64,000 bases of DNA from Brevundimonas halotolerans (GTDB lineage: Bacteria > Pseudomonadota > Alphaproteobacteria > Caulobacterales > Caulobacteraceae): positions 62,001 through 126,000 of the forward strand of contig NZ_QTTA01000017.1 in assembly GCF_003730275.1 (NCBI RefSeq), in the 5' to 3' direction. The notes under the pieces were generated by a model, which saw only the letters and a list, made by a program, of their open reading frames with translations, was not told the origin of the DNA and did no database searches. Made by a program: the position numbers and the translations under genes. Positions 15,512 through 24,352 of the stretch are shown piece by piece (the stretch's first letter is position 1; the number at the start of each line of letters is the position of its first letter).

Positions 15512-17806
15512 ATGTTCCGTTCGATCCGGCTTATCGGCGAGGCCAACATGGGCCTCAGGTCACTGGCTTTCGGCATGGCCGTGGCTCTTGCGGGTCTGAC
15601 AGCGCTCGCCTCTCCGGCCGCAGCCCAGGACCCGATCCGGCTGGGCGGCGAGGTTCAGGGGTGGTTTCAGGACGGCGATGCCCAGCTGACCTCGGGCGAA
15701 TATGTCGACGTCTATGTCTTCGAGGGGCGCGCCGGCCAGCAGGTGACGATCCAGATGTCGTCCGAAGACGTCGATTCCTACGTGATGATCCGGGGACCAT
15801 CCGGCTTTTCCGAGTTCAATGACGACCGCGACGATGGCGATGTTGATTCCCAGCTGACCGTCCGCCTGCCGGCCAACGGCCAGTACCGTATCCAGGCCAC
15901 CACCTTCGCCCCCGGCGAAAGCGGTCGCTATACGTTGAGCCTGCAGGAAGGCGCCGGCCCCCGGATCTCCGCCCAGGGCGGCGGCCGCGCGCAGGACGGC
16001 ACCGTCAATGCCGGCCAGCTCAGCACCTCGGACGACGCGATCTCCAGCGGCGAGTACGCCGACAGCTGGTCGTTCATCGGCACGCCCGGCCAGACCTATG
16101 TCGTGCGGCTCAACTCGGCCGAGTTCGACCCCTATCTGATGGTCCGCGGCGACGGGGTCGAAGAGGACAATGACGACGATCAGACTGGCCGGGGCAGCCG
16201 CAACAGCCGCATCGAATTCGTCATGCCCGACGCCGGTGAAGTCTCGATCATCACGACCAGCTATGAGGTCGGCGAGACGGGCGCCTACACCCTTGTTCTC
16301 GAAGAAGCCGGTGGCACCACAGCCTTAGCCTCGACGAACGGCTCCACCGTGCGCCCGGGCCAGGCCGTCACGGGCACGCTGGAGGTCGGCAACGACACCC
16401 TGCGGTCCGGCGAATACATGACAGTCTACACCCTGAATGGGCAGGCCGGCGATCACATCGAGCTCACCCTGCGCTCGGATCAGTTCGACCCCTATCTGTT
16501 CGTGCAGGGTCCGGGGGACTTCGCGGTCGCCAACGACGATGACGACACCGGCGAGGACGGCGTCAACAGCCGTCTGGTCCTGACCCTCCCGGCCAGTGGC
16601 GAATACCAGATTGTCGCCACCAGCTATGCGCCGGGAGAGACCGGCACCTATCGCCTGAGCGTGACGAACAGCGACGCCGGCAGCGTCGAGACCGCCGTCT
16701 CGCCACGCGCCGGCAACAGCTTTGCCGACGGGGTCTCCCTGTCCGGCATGCTCTCGGCCAGCGATGAGCAGCTGACCACCGGCGAATACGCCGACCGCTA
16801 TGTCATCTCGGGGCAACGCGGGGACCGGGTGGCGCTGGACCTGCAGTCCGACGCCTTCGACACCTATCTGTTCCTTCGCGGGCCCGATGATGTGTCCGCC
16901 GACAACGACGACGGCCCGAACGGCACCAACAGCCGTATCGACATGACCCTGCCGGCCGATGGTGACTATACCGTCTCGGTGACCAGCTATGGCCCCGGCG
17001 AGGTCGGCCCCTACAGCCTGACGGCCGGGCTCAGCATGGGCACGCCGCGTCAGGCCGGTGTTCAGGGTGGGCCGCGCGTCTTTGCCATCATGGTTGGCAT
17101 TTCAGACTACGGCGGCTATTCCTCGGACCTCGCCTACACCGCCGATGATGCCCTCAAATTAGCCGAGGACCTGCGGCGCGAGGGCGTGCTCAACCCGTCC
17201 AGCGTCGTATTGACCGATGCGGATGCCACCGTCGCCGGCGTGCGGGGCGCCTTTGCCGAGGTCGCGGCCCAGGCCGGGCCGGATGACATCTTCCTGTTCT
17301 TCTTCTCGGGCCATGGATCGCAACAGTCCGTCGCTGTCAGCGGCAATGAGCTGGACGGGCTGACCGAGACCATCGTCCTGCGCGACGGCCAGATCACCGA
17401 CACCGAAATGGCCGAGCTGTTCGCCAGCCTCGACACCCGGCTGTCGCTGATCGTTCTGGACAGCTGCTTCTCGGGCGGCTTTGCCCGCAACGTCGTCAGC
17501 CGTCCCGGGGTAATCGGTCTGTTCAGCTCTGAAGAGGACCTGACCAGCCAGGTCGCGGTCAAATTCCAGGCCGGGGGTTATCTGTCCCACTTCCTGCGCT
17601 CGGGCCTAACTGGCGACGCCAACTACGACGGCGACGACCTGATCACCGCCGGGGAGCTGACCACCTATCTGCGCCGCCAGTTCGCCGCCGAGGTCATGGA
17701 CGTCCAGACCCAGACCATGGACGGCCAGCGCAGCTATCAGCACCTGGTGGTCGAGCGCGGTGGCGTTCAGGTCGACGACGTCGTGATCCGGATCGGTCGC
17801 GGATAG
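15512..17806 (+). CDS. Exported caspase-like protease (orthocaspase) with four PPC domains
   Basis: A 764-aa protein. After a signal peptide (residues 14-38, cut after AAA) come four pre-peptidase C-terminal (PPC) domains, about 43-145, 160-265, 275-385 and 402-505. Each has a GEY-D-Y strand, an FDPYL-type strand and an acidic DDD/NSR loop that may bind calcium. A C14 caspase-like domain follows (522-764), with catalytic His601 in FSGHGS and Cys652 in LDSCFSGG. The start at 15512 has GGGGGAGG; 15548 would also keep the signal peptide. It is probably active in the periplasm or outside the cell, with Arg/Lys specificity if like other orthocaspases. Substrates and role are unknown. Confidence 0.85.
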   Translation: MFRSIRLIGEANMGLRSLAFGMAVALAGLTALASPAAAQDPIRLGGEVQGWFQDGDAQLTSGEYVDVYVFEGRAGQQVTIQMSSEDVDSYVMIRGPSGFSEFNDDRDDGDVDSQLTVRLPANGQYRIQATTFAPGESGRYTLSLQEGAGPRISAQGGGRAQDGTVNAGQLSTSDDAISSGEYADSWSFIGTPGQTYVVRLNSAEFDPYLMVRGDGVEEDNDDDQTGRGSRNSRIEFVMPDAGEVSIITTSYEVGETGAYTLVLEEAGGTTALASTNGSTVRPGQAVTGTLEVGNDTLRSGEYMTVYTLNGQAGDHIELTLRSDQFDPYLFVQGPGDFAVANDDDDTGEDGVNSRLVLTLPASGEYQIVATSYAPGETGTYRLSVTNSDAGSVETAVSPRAGNSFADGVSLSGMLSASDEQLTTGEYADRYVISGQRGDRVALDLQSDAFDTYLFLRGPDDVSADNDDGPNGTNSRIDMTLPADGDYTVSVTSYGPGEVGPYSLTAGLSMGTPRQAGVQGGPRVFAIMVGISDYGGYSSDLAYTADDALKLAEDLRREGVLNPSSVVLTDADATVAGVRGAFAEVAAQAGPDDIFLFFFSGHGSQQSVAVSGNELDGLTETIVLRDGQITDTEMAELFASLDTRLSLIVLDSCFSGGFARNVVSRPGVIGLFSSEEDLTSQVAVKFQAGGYLSHFLRSGLTGDANYDGDDLITAGELTTYLRRQFAAEVMDVQTQTMDGQRSYQHLVVERGGVQVDDVVIRIGRG

Positions 17807-17872
17807 GGGTCATGCTTTCGCCCTGATCACCGCGCCTCATCACGACTTCGTGATCAGATCGAGGAGGGTGAG

Positions 17873-18781
17873 ATGCGACGGACACTCTTGCTGGGGGCCA
17901 TGGCGCTTTGCCTCGCAGCCTGTTCCGGCGGCGATGATCAGGCCGCAGACTCCTATGACGGTGCAGCGGCCGAGATGGCGCCGGCTGCATCGGTCAACGT
18001 CGAGCTCGCCACCGAAGCCGCCGAAGCGGATGCGGGCGGCGACGGCGCCTCCCAAACTCCGATCCAGCCCGCCAACACTATAGCCTATGCCTACTTCTAT
18101 GGGCTCGAGTTGCCCTCCGACCGGGTCGCCGACGTCCGGAGTCGACACGAGACAGCCTGCGTCGAGGCGGGCCCCCGCGTCTGTCAGCTGATGGGCTCCG
18201 AGACCCAGTCCTATGGCGAGGATCAATCCTCGGCGACGCTGCGGCTGCGGGCGACCCCGGCCTGGCTGACCGGGTTTCGTGCCGGGCTTGAAGCGGATGC
18301 AGATGCGGCCGGCGGTCGGATCGCCCAGTCGCGCACCGATGCTGAGGATCTGAGCCGGTCGCTGACGGATACCGAGGCCCGCCTGCGCGCGCTGGAAACC
18401 CTGCGCGACCGCCTGCAGCAGTTGCTGGCCACACGGAGCGGCCCGCTCGAACAACTGCTCCAGACCGAACGGGAGTTGGCCCGGGTTCAGGGAGAGCTCG
18501 ACGCGACCCGTTCGGCGCTGGCGGTCCTGCGGGACCGCGTGTCGATGTCACAGCTGACGATCACCTATCAGTCCGAGAGCCGCTTTGCCTCGAACAGCGT
18601 CTTCAGCCCCGTCGCCGACGCGCTGGGCAATTCCCTGCGCGTTTTCATGGCGACACTCGGCGGCCTGATCTATCTGGTCGCGGGCCTGCTGCCGTTGCTG
18701 CTGATCCTCGTGCCGATCGGCTGGCTGGCTCTGCGCTGGCACCGCAAACGCCGCGCTGGAAGCACGCCCGACGCCTCCTAG
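17873..18781 (+). CDS. DUF4349 domain lipoprotein
   Basis: A 302-aa DUF4349 protein. It has a signal peptide with lipobox LAAC (C17), an Ala/Asp-rich linker (20-65), a globular N-terminal half, a coiled-coil stretch (about 150-215, LEQLLQTERELARVQGELDATR), and a C-terminal transmembrane segment (about 252-290) followed by a basic tail. It would tether to the inner membrane at both ends. Function unknown. It follows the caspase-like gene by 66 bp with its own GAGGAGGGTGAG ribosome site, and its stop overlaps the ilvE end by 4 bp. Confidence 0.8.
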   Translation: MRRTLLLGAMALCLAACSGGDDQAADSYDGAAAEMAPAASVNVELATEAAEADAGGDGASQTPIQPANTIAYAYFYGLELPSDRVADVRSRHETACVEAGPRVCQLMGSETQSYGEDQSSATLRLRATPAWLTGFRAGLEADADAAGGRIAQSRTDAEDLSRSLTDTEARLRALETLRDRLQQLLATRSGPLEQLLQTERELARVQGELDATRSALAVLRDRVSMSQLTITYQSESRFASNSVFSPVADALGNSLRVFMATLGGLIYLVAGLLPLLLILVPIGWLALRWHRKRRAGSTPDAS

Positions 18782-19653
18782 GCGCGCCGCACCAGCCGCG
18801 AATAGCTGTCCATCAGATCCAGGGTCAGCGCGCCCGGCGTGAACCGATACTCGCCGATCTCGCTGACCGGGGTGACCTCGACCGCCGTGCCCGTGAGGAA
18901 GCACTCGGAGAAGGTGGACAGCTCCTCGGGGCGGATGTGGCGCACGATCACCTCTATCCCCTTCGCCTCCGCCATGGCGGTCACGGTCTGGCGGGTGATG
19001 CCGTCCAGGATGCCATCAATGGGCGGGGTGTGGATCACGCCGTCCCGGACGAAGAAGACATTGGCCCCGGTCGCCTCGGCCACATAGCCGCGCCAGTCCA
19101 GCATCATGGCATCGGCATAGCCGCGCTTCTCCGCCGCTGTCTTGGACAGGGTGCAGATCATGTAGAGGCCCGCCGCCTTGGCCGCCGACGGCGCGGTCAT
19201 CGGGTCTGGACGGCGCCATTTGGCCCACTCCAGACGGATCCCCTTCGCCTTGGTCTCGGGGTCGAAATAGCTGGGCCAGTCCCAGACGGCGATGGCCACA
19301 TGGACCTTGGTCTTGCCCGCCGAGACGCTGACCTGCTCGGGCCCGCGATAGGCGACCGGCCGCACATAACAGTCCCGAAGGCCCATCCGCTCGCACGTTG
19401 CCTTGCAGGCGGCGTCGATCTCGGCCACGCTGTACGGAAGTTCGAAATCCAACAGCTCGGCCGAGCGGCGCAGGCGCTCGCTATGTTCAGTCAGCTTGAA
19501 GATTTCGCCATCGTACATACGCTCACCCTCGAACACCGACGAGCCATAGTGCAGGGCATGGGTCAGAACGTGCGTTTTCGCGTCGCGCCAGGGCACGAAG
19601 TCGCCGTCCATCCAGATCCAGCCGTCACGGTCGTCGAAAGGAACGAAGGCCAT
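18778..19653 (-). CDS. ilvE: Branched-chain amino acid aminotransferase
   Basis: PLP-dependent class IV transaminase, 291 aa. It interconverts Leu, Ile and Val with their 2-oxo acids. The PLP lysine is K159 (SAAKAAGLY). Other family blocks are HALHYGSSVFEGER, the substrate loop RPVAYRG and the C-terminal FLTGTAVEVTPV. The protein is full length. It stands divergent from the petR-like gene with an 82-bp gap, an arrangement I recall from other Caulobacterales. Confidence 0.95.
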   Translation of the reverse strand: MAFVPFDDRDGWIWMDGDFVPWRDAKTHVLTHALHYGSSVFEGERMYDGEIFKLTEHSERLRRSAELLDFELPYSVAEIDAACKATCERMGLRDCYVRPVAYRGPEQVSVSAGKTKVHVAIAVWDWPSYFDPETKAKGIRLEWAKWRRPDPMTAPSAAKAAGLYMICTLSKTAAEKRGYADAMMLDWRGYVAEATGANVFFVRDGVIHTPPIDGILDGITRQTVTAMAEAKGIEVIVRHIRPEELSTFSECFLTGTAVEVTPVSEIGEYRFTPGALTLDLMDSYSRLVRRA

Positions 19654-19735
19654 TGAACAAAGTCTCCCTTAGCTGTGTGCCGGTTAGAGCCGCCGGGGCC
19701 GTTCAGGTCAACGTCACCCCGACCGGAGGGATGCA

Positions 19736-20473
19736 ATGAGCACCTCTGACTGTCGACCGAACGGACGCTCCGGCCCGGTTGCGGGCGCGGGATCCGGGCG
19801 ACATCTGCTGATCGTCGATGACGACGACCGGATTCGCGAGCTGCTCAAGGAATATCTGGCGCGCGAGGGCTATCGCGTGACTGGCGCCGCCCACGCGGCC
19901 GCGGCCCGTCGCCTGATGGAACTGATCGAATTCGACCTGGTCGTGCTCGACATCATGATGCCGGGCGAAAGCGGTCTCGATCTGACCACCTGGGTCCGCA
20001 ACAAGGCTGAAACGTCCCAGACGCCCGTGCTGCTGTTGACTGCACGTGGCGAGGCCGGCGACCGCATCGAGGGCCTGTCGCGCGGCGCCGACGACTATAT
20101 GTCCAAGCCCTTCGATCCGCGCGAGCTGGCGCTGCGGATCGATGCCATCCTCAGGCGGACCGGCGGCAAGCCCCTGACCCCTCGCGAGATCAAGCTGGGC
20201 GATGCTGTCTTCGACATGGAGCGGCTGGAGCTGATGCGCGACGGCCGGCCCCAGCGCCTGACCGAGGCCGAAGCACAGTTGCTGAAGACGTTGGCGATCC
20301 ATGCCCATGCCCCGGTCGAGCGCATGGCCCTGTCGCCCGACACGGCCGACATCACCGGTCGCGCCGTGGACGTTCAGGTCACCCGCCTGCGTCGCAAGCT
20401 CGAGGCCGACCCCAAGAACCCCCGTTATCTGCAGACCGTGCGCGGCGTCGGCTATATGCTGGCTCCGGACTGA
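19736..20473 (+). CDS. petR: OmpR-family response regulator, PetR-like
   Basis: A 245-aa response regulator. The receiver domain (about 22-140) has the acidic DDDD cluster, phospho-acceptor D72 (VVLDIMMPG) and the Lys in MSKPFDP. The C-terminal OmpR winged helix (about 155-240) ends in DVQVTRLRRKLEADP and GVGYML. An N-terminal 20-residue extension precedes the receiver. The ATG at 19736 has GGAGGG five bases upstream. It is paired with the histidine kinase 24 bp downstream. The PetR name rests on overall resemblance and synteny. Confidence 0.85.
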   Translation: MSTSDCRPNGRSGPVAGAGSGRHLLIVDDDDRIRELLKEYLAREGYRVTGAAHAAAARRLMELIEFDLVVLDIMMPGESGLDLTTWVRNKAETSQTPVLLLTARGEAGDRIEGLSRGADDYMSKPFDPRELALRIDAILRRTGGKPLTPREIKLGDAVFDMERLELMRDGRPQRLTEAEAQLLKTLAIHAHAPVERMALSPDTADITGRAVDVQVTRLRRKLEADPKNPRYLQTVRGVGYMLAPD

Positions 20474-20497
20474 CGCGCGGCGAGACGGGCCCGTTCC

Positions 20498-21841
20498 ATG
20501 AAACTCCTCCCGTCCACGGTCTGGACACGCTTCCTCAAGCGACGGCTGCCGACTTCCCTGTGGGGACGGTCCCTGCTGATCATCGTCTTGCCGGTCCTGG
20601 TCATGCAGGTATTCGTCACCTGGACCTTCTTCGACGCGCACTGGCAGACGGTGAATGCTCGCCTGTCGGAAGGTTTGGCGGGAGACATCGCCTGGGCGGT
20701 CGAGACTTATGCCGAGGACCCCACGCCGGAGGGACTTGAGACCCTGGCCGGACGGGCCGAACGCACCCTGTCCCTGTCCGTCGCCTGGCAGGAGGCCACG
20801 TCCCTGCCCGAGAACCTCCGCCGCGGCCCCATAGGCGTCGTCGACCGGGCGCTTGAGGCCGCGCTGGCATCACGGCTCGATCGTCCCTTCTGGTTCGATA
20901 CGACGCGTTACCCCAACTACATCGACATCCGGGTCCAGGTCGGTGACGGGGTCATGCGCATTATCGCCCCTCGCGAGCGGGCCGTGGCGACCCAGGCGCA
21001 CATCTTCGTCGTCTGGTTGCTGGCCGCCACCGTGCTGCTGATGTCTGTCGCCATTCTGTTCATCCGCAATCAGGTGCGGGCCATTGAACGTCTTGCCGCC
21101 GCCGCCGAAGCCTTCGGGCGGGGCGAGACCCGTAAGCGGTTCAAGCCGCACGGCGCGCGCGAGGTTCGGGCCGCCGCGCGGGCCTTCATGGACATGCGCG
21201 ACCGCATCCAGCGACATATCGACCAGCGCACGGCCCTGCTGGCTTCGGTCAGCCACGACCTGAGGACGCCCCTGACCCGGCTGCGGCTGGAGCTGGCCCT
21301 CGCACCGCCCTTCAAGCGAGCCTCGGCCATGCAGGGCGACCTTGATCAGATGGAGCATATGATCGACGAATATCTGGCCTTCGCCCAAGGCGAAGCCGGC
21401 GAAGCCAGCGACACCCTTTCGGTCGCCGATCTGCTGGATCAGGCGGCTGAGGATGCCCGCCGGATCGGCGCAACCGTCGAGGTGGACGTGCCTGAGGCGT
21501 TGACCGTCAACGTCCGTCCCCTCGCCTTCCGCCGTGCCCTGACCAATCTGGTCGGCAATGCCGCAGCCCACGGTGACACCGTGCGTCTGTCTGCCCGCCG
21601 TCTGCCCTCAGGCGCCACCGAGCTCGCGGTCGAGGACGACGGACCCGGCATCCCCGAGGATATGCACGAAGAGGCCTTCCGCCCCTTCTCCCGCCTCGAC
21701 GCCTCGCGCAATCAGAACCGCAAGGGCGTGGGTCTCGGCCTCGCCATCGCCCGCGACGTCGCGCGAGGGCACGGCGGCGACATCACCCTGGATCGCAGCA
21801 CGCTGGGCGGCCTGATGGCGCGGATTCGCCTTCCGGGTTAG
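20498..21841 (+). CDS. petP: EnvZ-like sensor histidine kinase, PetP-like
   Basis: A 447-aa membrane kinase. Two transmembrane segments (about 24-44 and 170-189) flank a periplasmic sensor of some 125 residues. HAMP follows (about 190-240), then the H-box SVSHDLRTPLTRLRLE with H253, an N-box TNLVGNAAAHG, and G-boxes EDDGPGIPEDM and GVGLGLAIARD. It would phosphorylate the adjacent response regulator. The stimulus is unknown. Full length, with no missing catalytic motif. Confidence 0.9.
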   Translation: MKLLPSTVWTRFLKRRLPTSLWGRSLLIIVLPVLVMQVFVTWTFFDAHWQTVNARLSEGLAGDIAWAVETYAEDPTPEGLETLAGRAERTLSLSVAWQEATSLPENLRRGPIGVVDRALEAALASRLDRPFWFDTTRYPNYIDIRVQVGDGVMRIIAPRERAVATQAHIFVVWLLAATVLLMSVAILFIRNQVRAIERLAAAAEAFGRGETRKRFKPHGAREVRAAARAFMDMRDRIQRHIDQRTALLASVSHDLRTPLTRLRLELALAPPFKRASAMQGDLDQMEHMIDEYLAFAQGEAGEASDTLSVADLLDQAAEDARRIGATVEVDVPEALTVNVRPLAFRRALTNLVGNAAAHGDTVRLSARRLPSGATELAVEDDGPGIPEDMHEEAFRPFSRLDASRNQNRKGVGLGLAIARDVARGHGGDITLDRSTLGGLMARIRLPG

Positions 21842-21866
21842 TATGGGGCTCCACAGGAGATCACCC

Positions 21867-22355
21867 ATGCGCCGCTTTGCCTTCTTCGCCCCTCTGGCCG
21901 CCGTGACCCTCATTGCCGGGGCCGCCGCCGCCCAGAGTCCCGACGTCACCGTCGTGCTCGGTCCTGGCCTGATCGAGAAGGCCGATGAACTGGGCGAGCG
22001 CGACCTGCTGCAACAGGCCGATCAGCTGGCCGTCACCGTCGAACGGGCGCTGGCCCGCGAGCAGGCCCTGACGGGCGCCACCATCTCGCTGGTTCTGGTC
22101 GATATCCGCCCCAACCGCCCGACCTTTGCCCAGCTGGCGGCCCAGCCCGGCCTCGACGGCATGCGCAGCAAGAGCATCGGCGGGGCCACCATCGAGGGCG
22201 AGGTCACCCTGGCCGACGGCACCCGCTATCCGGTCCGCTACGACTGGTATTCCTCGAACCTTGCCGAAGTGCGCGGCTTTACGACCTGGCAGGACGCCAG
22301 CCACGCCTTTGACCGGTTCGCTCGCCGGCTGGCGACGGGCCGTCTAGCGGGATAG
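21867..22355 (+). CDS. Exported hypothetical protein
   Basis: A 162-aa protein with a signal peptide (MRRFAFFAPLAAVTLIAGAA, cut near AAA-QSP). It has no cysteine and no motif I recognise. The mature part starts with VTVVLGPGLIEKADELGERD, then an alternating polar/hydrophobic pattern up to FDRFARRL, suggesting a small soluble periplasmic domain. An AGGAG sits before the ATG at 21867. It lies 25 bp after petP, so it may be a member of that operon. Convergent with proC, overlapping it by 12 bp. Confidence 0.75.
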   Translation: MRRFAFFAPLAAVTLIAGAAAAQSPDVTVVLGPGLIEKADELGERDLLQQADQLAVTVERALAREQALTGATISLVLVDIRPNRPTFAQLAAQPGLDGMRSKSIGGATIEGEVTLADGTRYPVRYDWYSSNLAEVRGFTTWQDASHAFDRFARRLATGRLAG

Positions 22356-23156
22356 GTCGCGGGCCTTGGCCACAGCGGCGCTGACAGCGGCGGTCGCGGC
22401 ACGCGCGGCCCCTCCGTCGACCTCCAGCGCGTCCAGACCGGCGCGGGTCGTGCCACCCTTCGAGGCGATGCGTTCGATGGCGTCCTCAAGGCTTTGCCCG
22501 CCCGAGACCCCCGCTGCAGCCGAGCGCAGGGCCCCGCGAGCCAGCCGCACCGCCGCGTCTGGCTTCAGTCCCTCGGCCTCGCCCGCCCTGGCAAGCGCCT
22601 GGATGAAGGCGTAGACGAAGGCCGGGGCCGATCCGGCCACGCCGGTCGCCGGGTCCAGCAGATCCTCGGCCTCCAGCGGCACCACATCCGCCATCCCTTC
22701 GAACAGGGCGGTGGCCACGTCCCGGGCCTTCTGGTCCGGTGAATAGAGGCCGGCCACGCCCTGACGCTGTGCCACAGCCGTGGTCGGCATCAGGCGCGCA
22801 ACGGGACGGCCACCGACGGCCTTGCGGATATCATCCAGCCGCACGCCCGCCATGACCGAGGCAACGACGGCATCTTCGGGGATGACATCGGCAAAGGGCT
22901 GCAGTGCCTCGCGCCAGACGGCCGGCTTGATGGCCAGAACCAGTATGCCGACGCCCTTCATCTGCTCCGGCGACGGGTTGATGGTCGCGCCCGCCGCCTT
23001 GGCCTGATCGGTCGCGGAGGTCTCGTATTGTTCGATGATCTTCAGCCGATCCGCCTTGAACCCCGGCGTCGCCAGCCAGCCCTCGACGAGGGCCGAGCCC
23101 AGCCGTCCGCAGCCGATCAGGGCAATATCCGTATCCAGGGTAAAGGTGTCAGTCAT
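22344..23156 (-). CDS. proC: Pyrroline-5-carboxylate reductase
   Basis: A 270-aa NAD(P)H-dependent reductase for the last step of proline synthesis. It has the N-terminal dinucleotide motif IGCGRLGSALVEGWL, the LAIKPAVW block and the C-terminal family signature region (GVAGSAPAFVYAFIQALARAGE). Length is normal. Monocistronic by its surroundings: a 107-bp gap upstream to the YbjN gene, and convergent with the exported protein gene downstream. Confidence 0.95.
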   Translation of the reverse strand: MTDTFTLDTDIALIGCGRLGSALVEGWLATPGFKADRLKIIEQYETSATDQAKAAGATINPSPEQMKGVGILVLAIKPAVWREALQPFADVIPEDAVVASVMAGVRLDDIRKAVGGRPVARLMPTTAVAQRQGVAGLYSPDQKARDVATALFEGMADVVPLEAEDLLDPATGVAGSAPAFVYAFIQALARAGEAEGLKPDAAVRLARGALRSAAAGVSGGQSLEDAIERIASKGGTTRAGLDALEVDGGAARAATAAVSAAVAKARDLSR

Positions 23157-23263
23157 GCAGTCTCCACGTCGGTGAGGGCCCGAACCGGGCCGGTCATCAG
23201 TGCGGAGTGCCTAACATGGCCGGTCGCGGGCCGCCAAACTGGCGCACAGCGTCCCGAAGGGGA

Positions 23264-23767
23264 TCAGGCCGTGCCGACGGTCTGGAACATGCAGGCGTCA
23301 ATAGCATCCTGGGGCTTGCGTCCGCCGCGCACGAGGTAATCAAACGCGGGGAAATAGCGGTCTGCCGCATCGATGGCCGCATCGATCATCGAGGCCGCCT
23401 GCGACAGCGTCGGGCGCTCGCCGTGCGGCAGGGCCAGGGCGTGGCGGAAGACGATCTCCTGGTCCTCGCTCCACAGCTCGAAATGGCCCAGCCAAGTGCG
23501 CTGGTTGATCAGGCCGATCAGCTCATGCAGGGCCGGGCGGCGCGTCTTGCCGACCCGTAGGTCCAGTGCGCAGCACAGTTGCAGACAGTCGCCCTCGGGC
23601 CGCCAGGCGAACCACAGCTCATAATCCTTCCAGTCGCCCGCCAGCGCAAAGGCCAGATCGCCCTCTGCCGTGCGGTCGAACGGAAGATTTTCCGCCGTCA
23701 GAACATGTTCGACCACATCGAGGGGATCGAAGGCCGTTTCCACCTCGTCCGGTCTGACCATGTCCAT
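23264..23767 (-). CDS. YbjN domain-containing protein
   Basis: A 167-aa cytoplasmic protein of the YbjN family, which has a chaperone-like fold. Family blocks include LTAENLPFDRTAEGDLAF, the WKDYELWFAWRP strand and LHELIGLINQRTWLGHFELW. In several alphaproteobacteria the gene sits beside proC, as here. Biochemical role unknown; homologues have been tied to stress and motility regulation. No signal or membrane segment. Confidence 0.85.
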   Translation of the reverse strand: MDMVRPDEVETAFDPLDVVEHVLTAENLPFDRTAEGDLAFALAGDWKDYELWFAWRPEGDCLQLCCALDLRVGKTRRPALHELIGLINQRTWLGHFELWSEDQEIVFRHALALPHGERPTLSQAASMIDAAIDAADRYFPAFDYLVRGGRKPQDAIDACMFQTVGTA

Positions 23768-23856
23768 TCAGAGAGTCCTGTCTTTCAGAAGGTTACCGGG
23801 AAAGCCCCGGGAATCGCCCTCAGCACGCTGACGGTAGGCCTGTTCGCGGATTCGGC

Positions 23857-24159
23857 TCAACCGGCTGCGTCCCGAGGGGGAAGATCGCCTGTGGACGTTC
23901 CCTTTTGAGGCTTGTTGCGGGTGCGTTTGGCGGGTGCAGCCCCGCCTCCCTTCAGCGCGGCCAGTTCGGCGCGCAGGGCCTTGACCTCGGCCTTCAGGGC
24001 CTCGAACTCGTCGCGACGCACCAGATCCAGATCTGCGACCATGCGATCCGTCTGGGCGCGCATGGCGGACTTGGCTTCCTCGCCCGCAGCCTGGGCCAGG
24101 CCCATGGCGCCGGTCGACAGCCGGGCCAGTTCGTCGAGAAGCGGATTGCGGGTCTGCAT
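23857..24159 (-). CDS. ubiK: UbiK-like accessory factor (BMFP domain)
   Basis: A 100-aa protein: an N-terminal amphipathic helix (NPLLDELARLSTGAMGLAQ), a coiled coil with the conserved VRRDEFEALKAEVKALRAEL near 48-68, and a Lys/Arg/Pro-rich tail. In enterobacteria UbiK helps the ubiquinone-synthesis lipid carrier UbiJ work. Lgt lies upstream and divergent. The UbiK role here is inferred from the family. Confidence 0.82.
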   Translation of the reverse strand: MQTRNPLLDELARLSTGAMGLAQAAGEEAKSAMRAQTDRMVADLDLVRRDEFEALKAEVKALRAELAALKGGGAAPAKRTRNKPQKGTSTGDLPPRDAAG

Positions 24160-24352
24160 GGAAGCCTGCCTTGATGTCTGTCCCGACGCTGGGCTGCGCC
24201 GGTTTCCAGAGGGTTAATGAAATCTTGCGTCGGTGGCGTCCATGTGGCCGATCGACCCGACCGCCGCAAACCCGCCGTCGTCAATTCTTGCAAGACGCCC
24301 CCCGCCCGTCTTGCTAAAGGCGAGGCAACGCTGATCACACCAAGGACGCCCC

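Noticed and set aside
24160..24352. Possible small gene or RNA between ubiK and lgt
   Set aside because: No ribosome site with a plausible frame, and no convincing hairpin or terminator; it is most simply the promoter region of the two divergent genes.
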